Shown in pieces: positions 7,913-16,630 of a DNA stretch of 42,368 bases (its first letter is position 1; every line of letters begins with the position of its first letter). The position numbers and the translations under genes were made by a program. The stretch lies in NCBI GenBank assembly GCA_021737085.1, contig JAIPEP010000007.1, positions 1-42,368 on the forward strand. Direction: 5' to 3'. Source of the DNA: Desulfohalobiaceae bacterium. GTDB lineage: Bacteria > Desulfobacterota > Desulfovibrionia > Desulfovibrionales > Desulfothermaceae. The notes under the pieces are model-generated. The model made no database searches. It saw only the letters and a list, made by a program, of their open reading frames with translations, and was not told the DNA's origin.

Positions 7913-8845
7913 CTAGGACGGCCACAGGCCCCTAAGGATGGCCCAGTAGAGCTGTTCACGCCAAAAGCGGGTCTCCACCAGCGCGACCGGTTCCTCCCGG
8001 GTGGTCAGGAGGAGGGCCCGCTCTCCTTCTTGCTGTGGAGCGAAGCCTTTGATCTCCTCTAGTGCCAGCCAGTTCCCGTTCTTGATCCTGGCTGCTTGTT
8101 CGGAGCCCACGTACAGCTTGGGCCAGTGGGGCAGACTTTCCGGGAGGGAAAGCACGTGCCGCTGAAGGCTCTCCGGGTGTTGGAGCAGCTCTTCCAGTCC
8201 CACCGCTTGATCCAGGCCGAAGGGTCGGCTTTCCTCCCGTATCAGATCCGAGAGAACGGCTCCGCAACCGAGCCGCGTCCCCAGGCTGTGGGCCAGGGAG
8301 CGGATATAGGTGCCCTTGGAGCACGTAACCCGGAACTGAACAAACGGTAATTGTATGTCCAAGACTTGTGCACGGTCAATACGCACTGGCTTTGTTTTCC
8401 GCGGCGGATTCTTTCCGCTGCGCGCCAGGCGGTAATGGGGCGTGCCCTTGTGCTTGGCCGCGGAGAAGGGCGGAACGGTCTGTGCAGTGAGATCGCGCCA
8501 AGCGTGAACTTCGCTGTATATACGCTCCCTGGATACACTGTTCCAGTCCCCCTCGGACTGGGCTATGCCCTGCACATCATAAGTATCCGTGGTGAGGCCC
8601 AGCTGTATCCAGCCGCTGTAGACCTTGTCCCCCTCCACCAGATAAGGGGTCAGCTTGGTCCCCCGGCCGAGCGCCACCAGGAGCACGCCGGTGGCCAGAG
8701 GATCGAGAGTCCCGGCGTGTCCGATCTTTTTCTGCCCCAGCCCCTTTTTTACCTTCTCCAGGCATGCGGTGGAGGTATACCCTTTGGGCTTGTCCAGGAC
8801 CACAACTCCGTGCTGCTGCTTGGGGCGGCTGCTCTGGGTGCTCAT
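7913..8845 (-). CDS. truB: tRNA pseudouridine-55 synthase
   Basis: TruB makes pseudouridine 55 in the T-loop of tRNAs. The 310 residues begin with GVVVLDKPKGYTSTACLEKVKK, followed by GHAGTLDPLATGVLLVALG with the catalytic aspartate at about residue 48. KVYSGWIQLGLTTDTYDVQG, then CSKGTYIRSLAHSLGTRLGCGA confirm the family. The C-terminal ~70 residues form a short PUA-like domain. It starts 16 bases after the nrnA-like stop in the rimP-pnp operon, with only a weak ribosome binding site, so coupling to the upstream gene is likely. Confidence 0.96.
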   Translation of the reverse strand: MSTQSSRPKQQHGVVVLDKPKGYTSTACLEKVKKGLGQKKIGHAGTLDPLATGVLLVALGRGTKLTPYLVEGDKVYSGWIQLGLTTDTYDVQGIAQSEGDWNSVSRERIYSEVHAWRDLTAQTVPPFSAAKHKGTPHYRLARSGKNPPRKTKPVRIDRAQVLDIQLPFVQFRVTCSKGTYIRSLAHSLGTRLGCGAVLSDLIREESRPFGLDQAVGLEELLQHPESLQRHVLSLPESLPHWPKLYVGSEQAARIKNGNWLALEEIKGFAPQQEGERALLLTTREEPVALVETRFWREQLYWAILRGLWPS

Positions 8846-8861
8846 AAAAGCGGATGTCTCG

Positions 8862-9860
8862 TCAATGCGCTCCGGCGTTCAGGGAAGCTTCCTCATGAGG
8901 TCCCGGCAGGTCCTGAGCGATCCGCTGAAGCACCCGCTTCTCTGCATCACGCATATCGGTGTACAACACCCCGCCGGCGGCATTGGCGTGCCCGCCGCCT
9001 CCTAGACTGGAGGCGATGGCGCTGACATCCACCTCGCCCCAGGAGCGAAGGCTCATCTTGATCCGCCCCGGGCTCTCCCACTTAAGGCAAAGGGATACCT
9101 GCACCCCGCGCACCCGCCGCATATAGTCCACCAGGTTTTCGCTGTCCTCCCGGGTTGCTCCGGTGTGCTCTAATGCGTCCTCGTCCACCGTGACCACGCC
9201 GACTCGCCCGTCTTCGGCGAGATAGGCGTTCTGCAGGGCTAGTCCGTGGAGCTTTACCGTGCCCAGGCTCCACTGGCGTTGCAGGTTCGCGTTGAAGCGA
9301 TCCAGATCCAAACCCTGCTCCAATATATGGGCAGCGATGCGGAGGCTCTCCGGTGTGGTGTTACTGTAACTGAAGAATCCGGAATCCGTGACCAGGGCCA
9401 GATAGAGGGCCTCCCCCAGGGCCCCCGAGAGGGGGATGTCCAGATCGCGGGCCAAGAGAGCGATCATCTCCCCCACGGAAGAACGGGCCTCAACCCAGTT
9501 TATCACCGCGAATCCGGAGTTGTCCTGGTGATGATCGATATTGACGGTATGCCCCAAATCGATGCCGCGCTCCACCGTATCACCCATGCGCGACGCACTG
9601 CCGCAATCCAGGGCGAAAGCCCAGTCGAATCCCTCCGTGGGAGGCTCCCGGAGCACCTCGAGGTCTGCGGCGGCGAGCCAGGCGAACCTCTCGGGGACAC
9701 CGCTCTCGTTGCAGAAAAATACCTCCTTGCCCAGGGATCGCAGAACACGTCCCAGAGCGAACAAGGACCCTATGGCATCCCCGTCCGGATTCGTGTGAGA
9801 CAGGATCAGGAACCTCCGGTGCTGCTGAATGATCTCGCGGATGCGGCTACGGGGAGTCAT
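8862..9860 (-). CDS. DHH/DHHA1 phosphoesterase, NrnA-like oligoribonuclease
   Basis: A 332-residue DHH-family phosphoesterase. Metal-binding motifs are visible: SHTNPDGDAIGS (about 21-32), ALDCG (about 84-88) and the DHH signature NIDHHQDN (about 108-114). The C-terminal DHHA1 domain ends with the substrate-binding GGGGHANAAGG. Proteins of this form in the infB-rbfA-truB operon correspond to NrnA, which degrades short oligoribonucleotides and 3',5'-pAp, and thereby can stand in for Orn and CysQ; some relatives hydrolyse cyclic dinucleotides. The exact substrate cannot be read from the sequence. The ATG overlaps the last 14 bases of rbfA and has GGAGA nine bases upstream. Confidence 0.88.
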   Translation of the reverse strand: MTPRSRIREIIQQHRRFLILSHTNPDGDAIGSLFALGRVLRSLGKEVFFCNESGVPERFAWLAAADLEVLREPPTEGFDWAFALDCGSASRMGDTVERGIDLGHTVNIDHHQDNSGFAVINWVEARSSVGEMIALLARDLDIPLSGALGEALYLALVTDSGFFSYSNTTPESLRIAAHILEQGLDLDRFNANLQRQWSLGTVKLHGLALQNAYLAEDGRVGVVTVDEDALEHTGATREDSENLVDYMRRVRGVQVSLCLKWESPGRIKMSLRSWGEVDVSAIASSLGGGGHANAAGGVLYTDMRDAEKRVLQRIAQDLPGPHEEASLNAGAH

Positions 9861-10176
9861 AGATCATTGTCTCCAGGAAATCGTCCCACTTGAAGCGCAG
9901 CTCCGGAACGAACTTCTGCTTCAGATGCTGTCCCAGCAGGTGGCGCAGGCGGCCCCTGGCACTGTACAGGCCCTGCAGCGCCTCCTCTTTCTTCTCCGCA
10001 TCTGAGGCGTGAGTGTACAGGACCTCGGCCACGGTAAGGTCGCTATTGAGTCGCACCCCGCTGATGGTGACCATTTCCAGTCTGGGATCCTGAATATCTT
10101 CCAGCAGGATCCGGCTGAGCTCCTTTTTGATGTGTTCCTCCAAGCGGAAGGCTCGTCTGGATGTGGCCTTGCGCAT
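9847..10176 (-). CDS. rbfA: Ribosome-binding factor A
   Basis: RbfA is a small KH-fold protein that binds the 30S subunit and helps mature the 5' end of 16S rRNA. The chosen ATG at 10176 (MRKATSRRAFRLEEHIKKEL) has GGAG nine bases upstream and gives 109 residues. A longer frame back to 10260 overlaps the upstream gene and lacks a ribosome binding site. The motifs DPRLEMVTISGVRLNSDL and LRHLLGQHLKQKFVPELRFKWDD match the family. The stop overlaps the next gene by 14 bases, suggesting translational coupling. Confidence 0.93.
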   Translation of the reverse strand: MRKATSRRAFRLEEHIKKELSRILLEDIQDPRLEMVTISGVRLNSDLTVAEVLYTHASDAEKKEEALQGLYSARGRLRHLLGQHLKQKFVPELRFKWDDFLETMIYDSP

Positions 10177-10228
10177 AGCGTATATCTCCAAATGGCCCAA
10201 CATGGGACCGGTTGGCGGACGGATCGAA

Positions 10229-10516
10229 TCACGCGTGGAAAACCTCGGTGGAGACGTCAAGAATTTCCTCCACGGAAGAAGACTCCACTTTGTTAAGGAT
10301 CTTCTGCAGCGCGCTGTGAGCGGATCGCGTATCCGTAGTCAGGGTAACGATTCCGAGCACCAGGAAATCGAGGCTTTCCTGCTCTTCGATCTCGGAAACC
10401 GACACATTGAAGGAGTTACGCAGTTTCTGCTTCAGGCTGTTGGCCATGCCGCGCTTCTGTTTCTTGGAGAAGACGCCGTGCAGCCTGAAGGTGATCCGAA
10501 GCGACCCGATAAACAT
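10229..10516 (-). CDS. DUF503 family protein (YlxP-like)
   Basis: A 95-residue protein of the DUF503/YlxP family, which sits between infB and rbfA in many bacteria. The N-terminus MFIGSLRITFRLHG, the KKQKRGMANSLKQKLRNSFNVSVSEIEEQES block, and the C-terminal VEEILDVSTEVF fit the family's ferredoxin-like fold. The function is not established; the operon context points to ribosome or 30S biogenesis. No strong ribosome binding site is seen before the ATG, although the start agrees with homologues. It is followed by rbfA after 52 bases. Confidence 0.85.
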   Translation of the reverse strand: MFIGSLRITFRLHGVFSKKQKRGMANSLKQKLRNSFNVSVSEIEEQESLDFLVLGIVTLTTDTRSAHSALQKILNKVESSSVEEILDVSTEVFHA

Positions 10517-10611
10517 GGCGCTCAGTTTCAGTTCGAGGTTCGCTGTAAAGCCCGGGTGCGGTGATGTCCATCTTCAACTGTTGAGCCGGGGTTCGAAAAT
10601 GGAAAACTCGA

Positions 10612-13212
10612 TTAATCCAAGGAGGGTCGCTCCTGGACCTCGGTGTAGGCCTCCAGGACATCCCCGATCTTGATGTCATTGTATCCAGCCAGTCCGGCAC
10701 CACACTCGTACCCCTTGGTAACTTCCTTGGCGTCCTCCTTGAAGCGCTTGAGGGAATCCAGTTTTCCGGAGTGGATGACCACACCGTCGCGCAACAGCCT
10801 GACGCTGGCGTTGCGTTGCAGCTTGCCGTCCACCACATAGCAACCGGCAATTGTCCCTGCCTTGGGGACTTGGAAGGTTTCCCGCACCTCGGCCTGGCCC
10901 AGGTAGATTTCCCGGGTGATCGGGGTAAGCAGGCCGGCCATGGCCTCTTTGACCTCACCCACCAGCTGATAAATGATATTGTAGTAACGTATGTCCACAC
11001 CCTCGGACTCGGCCATGTCCATGATCCTGGCGGTGGGGCGGACGTTGAAGCCGATGAGAACGGCCCGGGAGGCCGAGGCCAGCTTGATGTCGGATTCGGT
11101 AATGCTTCCAATGCCGCCGTGGAGAATGTTGACCTGCACTTCCTCCGTGGTCAATTTCTGCACCGCCTCGGAGACGGCTTCCAGGGAACCGTGTACGTCC
11201 GCCTTGAGGATCAGATTCAGGGTCTTGAGCTCTTCCTCCTTCTTGGCCTGGAAGAAGCTCTCCAGGGTGACCTTGCTCTCCTGGGCCAGGTCCCTTTCCC
11301 GCTGTTTCTGCTGCCTGGCCTCGGCGATCCGTTTGGCGACTTTCTCGTCCTGCAAGACGACGAACTCGTCCCCGGCATTGGGCACGCCCTCCAGGCCCTG
11401 GACCTCCACCGGAGTGGAAGGCCCGGCGCTGTGAATCCTTTGTCCGCGGTCGTTGAACAGGGCCCGGACTCGACCGTGATACAGCCCGCATACCGCGGCG
11501 TCTCCGGCATACAGGGTTCCCTCCTGCACGAGCACCGTGCCCACGGGTCCCTTGCCCTTATCCAGCTTGGCCTCCACAATATGGCCCCTGGCCCGCTTAT
11601 TGGGATTCGCCTTCAGCTCGAGAATCTCGGACTGGAGCAGGATCATTTCCAGGACCTGATCGATCCCCTCCCGCTGTTTGGCCGAGATGTAGGTAAAAAT
11701 GGTTTCTCCGCCCCATTCCTCCGGAAGGAGATCCTGCTCGGCGAGCTCCCGCTTGACCCGTTCCGGGTCCGCGTTGTCTTTGTCAACCTTGTTCACCGCC
11801 ACCAGGATGGGGACTTCGGCTGCCCTGGCGTGGTTTATCGCCTCCTTGGTCTGCTCCATGACGCCATCGTCCGCGGCAACGATCAGGACCACGATGTCGG
11901 TGACCTGGGCTCCCCGGGAGCGCATTTCCGTGAACGCCTCGTGCCCCGGAGTATCGAGAAAGACGATGGTATTACCCCTTATGGTGACGTGGTAGGCCCC
12001 GATATGCTGGGTAATCCCCCCGGATTCCTTGGCCATAATGTGCGATTCGCGGATGCCGTCCAATAGGGATGTCTTCCCGTGGTCCACGTGGCCCATAATG
12101 GTGACCACCGGCGGCCTGGGCTCAAGCTCCTCTGGACTGTCCTCCCGTTCCGGACCGAGGTGGGCCTCCTCGGAGAAGCCGGTTTCTTCCACTTCGTAGC
12201 CGTATTCCGCCGCGATTACGGAGGCAGTGTCCACATCCAGGGGCTGGTTTATGGTGGCCATGGTCCCCAGGCTCATAAGGGCCTTTATGATCTCCTGGGC
12301 CTTGACGCCCATCTCCTGGGCCAGCTCGGAAACTTTTATGGCCTCTTGTATTCGTATCTTGCGTTTGGCAGCCTTTTGGGGCTGTGCAGCAGGCTTGGCC
12401 TCCCGAGACGGTTTGCCGGCTTTAGCCGGCCCTCCCTTAGCACCTTTCCTTTTTCTGGGCTGCTTGGCTCCGCTTTTTTCTTTCTTGGGCTGCTCCTGCT
12501 TCTCCCCCGGCACCTCTTGGCTCTCCTCTCCCTCGTACAGGCCGGATACGTCGACAGTGCGCTTTTCCTTCTTTTTCTTCTTCTTGCTCGGCTTATCCTG
12601 TTTCTGCTCTGCCTCCGGGGGCGGGGCCACTGCTTCCCCTTGAGTCACACCGGAATCGCTGCTGACCTCCGCCGGGGGCGGTTCCCCTTCCTCGGCCTCG
12701 GGGCGGGATATGACTGTCACTTCAGGTTGTATTTGTTCCTGAGCCTTTTTGCGGGACTTCTTGCGGCGTTTGCCCTTGGAGGGGGCCTGTTCCGCCGTCT
12801 TCTCCCCTGTTTCGGGGGAAGCAGATAGCTCCTCTTTTTCCGCAGCGCTTTCCTGCTGGGACGGAGCAGACTCTGTTCCTTCCGCGGTCTGGGGCTTTTC
12901 CGTGGCCTCGGCAGAGGCTTCGGGCTCGGGGGATTCTGCCTTTTCCCGGCTTTCTTCGGCGGGCTCCTGTTCGCTCTGCCGGCCGCGCCGCCTACGTCGA
13001 ACAATCACTCCAGAAGAAGTCACCTTTCTCTGGGAGTACCTCTCCCTGGAACCCGAGCGGAGCTGCTGGCGGATATGCTCCACCTCGTCCTCGCTCAGGC
13101 CGCTCATGTGGCTTTTGACCTGAATATTGTTCTCCCGCAGCATGTGGAGCATATCCTTGTTGGAAAGCCCCAGCTCTGCAGAAAGCTCACGCACGCGCAT
13201 CTTTGTGGTCAT
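10612..13212 (-). CDS. infB: Translation initiation factor IF-2
   Basis: IF-2 is the GTPase that brings fMet-tRNA to the 30S subunit and promotes subunit joining. The 866-residue form starts at ATG 13212, with AGGGGGAAG just upstream, and overlaps the ylxR stop by four bases (ATGA). A first IF2_N helix bundle (1-52) is followed by a very charged Glu/Pro/Ala/Lys linker (about 55-285) with a KKKKKK run, a second IF2_N domain (about 286-345), the G domain with [12 protein letters not shown] (374-385), DTPGHEAF and [11 protein letters not shown], and the C-terminal domains II-IV. The linker is the least conserved part. It is central to the rimP-nusA-infB operon. Confidence 0.97.
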   Translation of the reverse strand: MTTKMRVRELSAELGLSNKDMLHMLRENNIQVKSHMSGLSEDEVEHIRQQLRSGSRERYSQRKVTSSGVIVRRRRRGRQSEQEPAEESREKAESPEPEASAEATEKPQTAEGTESAPSQQESAAEKEELSASPETGEKTAEQAPSKGKRRKKSRKKAQEQIQPEVTVISRPEAEEGEPPPAEVSSDSGVTQGEAVAPPPEAEQKQDKPSKKKKKKEKRTVDVSGLYEGEESQEVPGEKQEQPKKEKSGAKQPRKRKGAKGGPAKAGKPSREAKPAAQPQKAAKRKIRIQEAIKVSELAQEMGVKAQEIIKALMSLGTMATINQPLDVDTASVIAAEYGYEVEETGFSEEAHLGPEREDSPEELEPRPPVVTIMGHVDHGKTSLLDGIRESHIMAKESGGITQHIGAYHVTIRGNTIVFLDTPGHEAFTEMRSRGAQVTDIVVLIVAADDGVMEQTKEAINHARAAEVPILVAVNKVDKDNADPERVKRELAEQDLLPEEWGGETIFTYISAKQREGIDQVLEMILLQSEILELKANPNKRARGHIVEAKLDKGKGPVGTVLVQEGTLYAGDAAVCGLYHGRVRALFNDRGQRIHSAGPSTPVEVQGLEGVPNAGDEFVVLQDEKVAKRIAEARQQKQRERDLAQESKVTLESFFQAKKEEELKTLNLILKADVHGSLEAVSEAVQKLTTEEVQVNILHGGIGSITESDIKLASASRAVLIGFNVRPTARIMDMAESEGVDIRYYNIIYQLVGEVKEAMAGLLTPITREIYLGQAEVRETFQVPKAGTIAGCYVVDGKLQRNASVRLLRDGVVIHSGKLDSLKRFKEDAKEVTKGYECGAGLAGYNDIKIGDVLEAYTEVQERPSLD

Positions 13213-13439
13213 ATCTTCCCCCTGCACTTCTTCTGCCGCCCCCGGAAGGCTCGCTTCGCGTTTCTACACTGTTCGCGGGCACAGAGATAGAAACCGCGTC
13301 CGGGCAGTGTCTGCTCGGGATCCTTCCAAAATTCTTCCTTGCCCCCCTTGTCGTCCCTTCGGCAGACATAGCGCTCCAATTCCCTCTTGGGGAATTTCCG
13401 TCGACAGACGTGGCACATCCTGTAGGGGACATGGGGCAA
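13209..13439 (-). CDS. YlxR/DUF448 small RNA-binding protein
   Basis: This small basic protein of the YlxR (DUF448) family sits between nusA and infB, its usual place. The diagnostic motif is [19 protein letters not shown], followed by [19 protein letters not shown]. The four cysteines (two CxxC-like pairs) may bind a metal. I chose a TTG start at 13439 because GGAGA lies six bases upstream and gives 76 residues; the frame is open back to a GTG at 13523 but without a ribosome binding site, and an ATG at 13418 would cut into the motif. The stop shares four bases with infB. The family folds like an RNA-binding protein; a regulatory role has been suggested in other bacteria. Confidence 0.82.
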   Translation of the reverse strand: MPHVPYRMCHVCRRKFPKRELERYVCRRDDKGGKEEFWKDPEQTLPGRGFYLCAREQCRNAKRAFRGRQKKCRGKI

Positions 13440-13567
13440 GGTCAATCTCCGAGTAAAATTTGCCCAAACCGAGTCTTGACATCGCTTGCCCTGGACAAGT
13501 CCCTGCACCGGACAGGAAAACACTGGGCCGATGGCTCAGCCCCGCGTCCGGAGGAGCGAGTCCGGGA

Positions 13568-14797
13568 TCAGGGCTGCAGCAGACTCAAGGCGTACTTGAG
13601 TTCGGAAATTTTGTCTGTGGTCATCCCCTTGATGGCGAGCAGTTGCTCGTCCGAAGCGGACTGGATTTCCTCTATGGACTCAAATCCGGAGTGGAGGAAA
13701 TTCTCGTAGGGGATGTCGGTGATCTTGCTCAATTGTTCGAATTCGCGGGAAACGTTGTGCATCTCGCTGTAGCGGCTTTCGGTAATCACGTCAATGTTCC
13801 ACCCCAGGAGCTTGCTCGCCAGTTTGACGTTCTGCCCCTTCTTGCCTATGGCCAGGTAGTGCTGATTGTCCGGAACAACCACTTCCAGGGACTTTTCTTC
13901 CTCATCCACCGTGATACTGGAAATGCGGGCCGGAGCAAGGGCGTTCACCGCGTAGGTGGTGATGTCTGGGCTCCACAGCACCAGATCGACCTTTTCCCCC
14001 TTGAACTCCTGTACGATCTTGTTGATCCGCGAGCCGCGGACGCCTACACAGGCCCCCACAGGATCCACGTCCCGATCGCTGGAGTACAGGGCTACCTTGG
14101 CCCTGTAACCCGGATCTCGAGAGACGCCCATGATCTTGATCGTTCCGTCGCTGACCTCCGGGACCTCCAGTCGAAAAAGGGCCTCCATATAGGCCGGGTG
14201 AGAACGGGAGAGCACGATCTGGGGGCCTTTGCCCTCTTTGCGCACATCGAGGATGTAGCCCTGGAGGCGATCCCCACGCTTGTAGTGTTCCTTGGGAACC
14301 TGCTCCTCCTTGGGGAGAATGGCCTCTGTGCGGCCCAGGTTGACTATCCATCCTGCCCGGTCCCGCCGCTGTACGATGCCGCTGATAATCTCCCCCTTGC
14401 GGTCCTTGTACTCCTCGTAGATGATCTCCTGCTCTGCATCGCGCATGCGCTGGATGATCACCTGTTTTGCGGATTGTGCCGCGATCCGTCCCAGGTCCTC
14501 CACATGCAGCTTGAACCCCAGCTCATCCTCAAGCTGTACGTTCGCATCGATCCCGCGGGCCTCTTCCAGGGAAATCTCCGTGTTCGGATCCTCCACCTCT
14601 TCCACAACCACCTTGAACTGGTGGGCTTCGATATCCCCGGTCTCCTCGTTGAAGTTCACTTCGATGTCCAGCTTGTTGTGGAACTTCTTGTTCACCGCGG
14701 CCCGGACAGCCTCTTCCAGGGTGTCGACGAGCACATCCCGATCGATTCTGCGTTCCTTGCTAATATGGTCGATGGATTTCTTGAGTTCCAAGCTCAT
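13568..14797 (-). CDS. nusA: Transcription termination/antitermination factor NusA
   Basis: NusA binds RNA polymerase and nascent RNA and controls pausing, termination and antitermination. The start at ATG 14797 (MSLELKKSIDHISKERRID) has GGAGG six bases upstream and gives 409 residues. The order is NusA N-domain (1-125), S1 domain (about 130-200, GEIISGIVQRRDRAGWIVNLGR), KH1 with GVRGSRINKIVQEFKGEKVD and KH2 with GKKGQNVKLASKLLGWNIDV, then a short helix-hairpin-helix-like end. It lacks the duplicated acidic repeats of E. coli NusA (495 residues), as in many non-gamma bacteria. It follows rimP by 207 bases in which I see no gene. Confidence 0.96.
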   Translation of the reverse strand: MSLELKKSIDHISKERRIDRDVLVDTLEEAVRAAVNKKFHNKLDIEVNFNEETGDIEAHQFKVVVEEVEDPNTEISLEEARGIDANVQLEDELGFKLHVEDLGRIAAQSAKQVIIQRMRDAEQEIIYEEYKDRKGEIISGIVQRRDRAGWIVNLGRTEAILPKEEQVPKEHYKRGDRLQGYILDVRKEGKGPQIVLSRSHPAYMEALFRLEVPEVSDGTIKIMGVSRDPGYRAKVALYSSDRDVDPVGACVGVRGSRINKIVQEFKGEKVDLVLWSPDITTYAVNALAPARISSITVDEEEKSLEVVVPDNQHYLAIGKKGQNVKLASKLLGWNIDVITESRYSEMHNVSREFEQLSKITDIPYENFLHSGFESIEEIQSASDEQLLAIKGMTTDKISELKYALSLLQP

Positions 14798-15004
14798 GGA
14801 GTCCCTCCAACTGGGAAATGTAAAATGTAAAGGCCCTGGGCGCAAAAGAGGAGACAGTGATTATGCGTCCAAGATCGGGCTAGAAAAATAAATCCCCATT
14901 CGGACAATTGTCCACTGTGGCCCTTGCCTCTGGGTTTAAGGCCGAACACGAGAGCTCAGGCCGTACGCAATCCCTGTTTTCTTCCTGGGTTAAAGTCTTG
15001 TGTC

Positions 15005-15463
15005 CTATTCCGCCAAGAGGTGGATAGTGCGGATCTCCTGCCAATCGAAAGCCTGGGGGCCCAAGTCAGTCTCCATATGGATCCGGTCTCCCTCTATGTC
15101 AATTATTATGCCGCGCCATTTCTTTCTGCCCTGCACAGCGACCCTTGTTTTGAGCTGCACGGAGTTGCCCAGATATTCCCGCACCTGGTCCGGGGAAAAG
15201 AACGGCCGCTCCATCCCGGGCGAGGAGACCTCAAGGGTATAGGATCCGGGGATGGGATCCTCGGCATCAAGGATGTGACTCAGATGCCGGCTCGCTTGAG
15301 CGCACTGATCGATGCTGACCCCATCCGGGGAGTCAATATAGACCCTGACAGTGCCTCCTCGTGCTGCAGGTACCTGCAGTCCCCAGAGCCTCAGACCCAT
15401 GGATTCCAGAAGAGGGCGGAACAGCTCCTCGAGCTGACGGCGCAGCGCTTCCTGCTGGAACAT
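15005..15463 (-). CDS. rimP: Ribosome maturation factor RimP
   Basis: RimP is needed for 30S subunit maturation. The ATG at 15463 (MFQQEALRRQLEELFRPLLESMG) gives 152 residues; the frame is open further upstream but runs into the tRNA gene, so the longer version is rejected. Family motifs: RVYIDSPDGVSIDQCAQASRHLSHILDAEDPIPGSYTLEVSSPG-like core with the conserved SSPGMERP, and the C-terminal Sm-like domain with GIIIDIEGDRI. AGGGG lies about 11 bases upstream. It is the first protein gene of the operon, 97 bases after tRNA-Gly on the same strand. Confidence 0.94.
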   Translation of the reverse strand: MFQQEALRRQLEELFRPLLESMGLRLWGLQVPAARGGTVRVYIDSPDGVSIDQCAQASRHLSHILDAEDPIPGSYTLEVSSPGMERPFFSPDQVREYLGNSVQLKTRVAVQGRKKWRGIIIDIEGDRIHMETDLGPQAFDWQEIRTIHLLAE

Positions 15464-15560
15464 GACGGGTATAACCCCTGATGCGTCCCTTGTTGTCAAA
15501 AAAAAGAGTGGACCAAAGGCCCACTCCCGTATACTGCAACCACAGATGTTGTTTGAGGAG

Positions 15561-15636
15561 TGGAGCGGGTGACGGGACTCGAACCCGCGACAGCAAGCTT
15601 GGGAAGCTTGTACTCTACCAACTGAGTTACACCCGC
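15561..15636 (-). tRNA. tRNA-Gly (anticodon CCC)
   Basis: A 76-base cloverleaf on the minus strand. The acceptor arm GCGGGTG pairs perfectly with CACCCGC, followed by discriminator T and an encoded CCA. The D stem is ACTC/GAGT, and the anticodon stem CAAGC/GCTTG encloses the loop TTCCCAA, so the anticodon is CCC and reads GGG. The T arm is GCGGG/CCCGT with loop TTCGAGT. It lies just downstream of a strong promoter and 97 bases before rimP, so it is probably processed from the same transcript, a layout like the tRNA that precedes rimP-nusA-infB in E. coli. Confidence 0.97.
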
Positions 15637-15649
15637 TCGAAACAGAATA

Positions 15650-15678
15650 ATTATGCCCACAAAAAGGGGGCTTGTCAA
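15650..15678 (-). promoter_or_regulatory. Sigma-70 promoter of tRNA-Gly and the rimP-pnp operon
   Basis: On the minus strand TTGACA (15673-15678) is separated by exactly 17 bases from CATAAT (15650-15655). Transcription would start near 15643, seven bases before the mature tRNA 5' end. The perfect -35 box, ideal spacing and position make this the main promoter of the translation operon. Confidence 0.8.
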
Positions 15679-15755
15679 GGGAGGAAGGCTGGAGAGTCGC
15701 GACCATGCGGAACAAGATCAATAAGCCTTTGTCAGGTAAGTTATTTTGTTCATTA

Positions 15756-16043
15756 GTAATTATTCACCACTTCTCTGGCCTCGAAGTAATCTTCAAGGGG
15801 GCCTTTTTGAATCAATTCTCCGGAGACTCTGTTCGATTTTCTTCGCTCGCCACGTGGGGGAAACCCGGCACTCACTTTTTTTGGAAGTTCAACACCCCAC
15901 GAGCAGGTATCAATCAAAAGTGAGTGCCGGGTGGGGGCAGGGATGCCCCCGCGTGGCGAGCGTTAGACAATCCAGAGTCGAAGGTGCGAGATGAAAAAAG
16001 GCCCCCTTGAAGATTACGATTTCACAAGACGCTGAATAGTTAC
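15756..16043. mobile_element. IS66-type MITE, 288 bp, with 8-bp target duplication
   Basis: The element begins GTAATTATTCACC and ends with the complement of GTAACTATTCAGC. Both ends therefore start GTAA, the hallmark of IS66-family ends. It is flanked on both sides by the identical 8-mer GTTCATTA (15748-15755 and 16044-16051), and 8-bp duplications are also characteristic of IS66. The interior is almost one long palindrome: GTAATCTTCAAGGGGGCCTT near the left end (from about 15790) is repeated inverted near the right end, then GACTCTG, CGCTCGCCACG, and CCCGGCACTCACTTTT arms lead to a central loop at about 15880-15915. It has no transposase frame, so it must have been moved by an enzyme supplied in trans. 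The perfect duplication suggests a fairly recent insertion. Confidence 0.85.
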
Positions 16044-16120
16044 GTTCATTATAGTAAATCAAACATCCTGATATTGCGTTGCTTATCCAAAACTCGGGAG
16101 GTTATCTGACAATTTGTTCC

Positions 16121-16149
16121 TTGACTTTGGGAGATACAGGCATTATTCT
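16121..16149 (+). promoter_or_regulatory. Sigma-70 promoter of ferredoxin-metV pair
   Basis: TTGACT (16121-16126), a 17-base spacer, and TATTCT (16144-16149). The predicted start lies about 60 bases before the ATG at 16217. It lies outside the mobile element, about 80 bases from its right end. Confidence 0.6.
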
Positions 16150-16216
16150 AATAGCCTAAACTAAAACTAAAGAGTTGTATTTTTCACTTGAATGAATAAA
16201 ATTTGGAGTATATACT

Positions 16217-16630
16217 ATGAGGTTCTTTAAGGTAAACAATAATTGCATCGGTTGCATGGCTTGCGTGGACAACTGCCCGGGCAAGGCCCTGAAAGCGGAA
16301 TGGAAGGGGGACAAGGCCTTTATTTACCACAATATGGCCAAATGCGCCCGCTGCGGCCTTTGCTGGCGCATTTGCCCGGAAGGTGCCATCGAGTTCGGAG
16401 ATCTGCTGCAGGGCCACTGGGACGAGGTGGAAAGCTTCGACACCGTGACCTGCGAGCGCTGCTCAAAGACGATCTGCACCGCGAAACAACTCGAGGAAAT
16501 CCGCAATACGGTCGAGTTAGGCTCCGAGCTGCTTTGTGACGAATGCCGTCCCCTCGCGACGTCTGAAAAGCTGCGCAAGTCGTGGGGCGAAATGGAAAAA
16601 ACGATATCTGTCCAGGGAGCAGGAAAATGA
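16217..16630 (+). CDS. Two-cluster ferredoxin with C-terminal zinc-knuckle-like motif
   Basis: A 137-residue electron-transfer protein. Cysteines 10, 13, 16 and 20 form one CxxCxxCxxxC motif and cysteines 43, 46, 49 and 53 a second, so two [4Fe-4S] clusters are expected. The C-terminal half adds CERC (79-82) and CDEC (107-110), a possible zinc or extra metal site, a layout also seen in small ferredoxin subunits of hydrogenase and formate-hydrogenlyase-type complexes. GGAG lies eight bases before the ATG. The stop overlaps the metV start (ATGA), so the two proteins are probably made together and may form an electron-transfer module. The physiological partner is unknown. Confidence 0.85.
   Translation: MRFFKVNNNCIGCMACVDNCPGKALKAEWKGDKAFIYHNMAKCARCGLCWRICPEGAIEFGDLLQGHWDEVESFDTVTCERCSKTICTAKQLEEIRNTVELGSELLCDECRPLATSEKLRKSWGEMEKTISVQGAGK

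Larger units (their letters stand above)
15637..16216. other. Divergent intergenic region between tRNA-Gly and ferredoxin gene
   Basis: This 580-base gap contains the tRNA/operon promoter (15650-15678), a complete 288-bp palindromic mobile element with its target duplication (15748-16051), and the promoter of the ferredoxin-metV pair (16121-16149). No other coding signal is seen. Confidence 0.85.

Noticed and set aside
10771-12066. A 431-codon plus-strand frame opposite infB
   Set aside because: It is antisense to the conserved G domain and later domains of IF-2, without motif or start signal.
16075-16140. Second MITE copy right of 16043
   Set aside because: The AT-rich sequence after the target duplication has no end motif or inverted arms; it is the promoter region of the ferredoxin gene.
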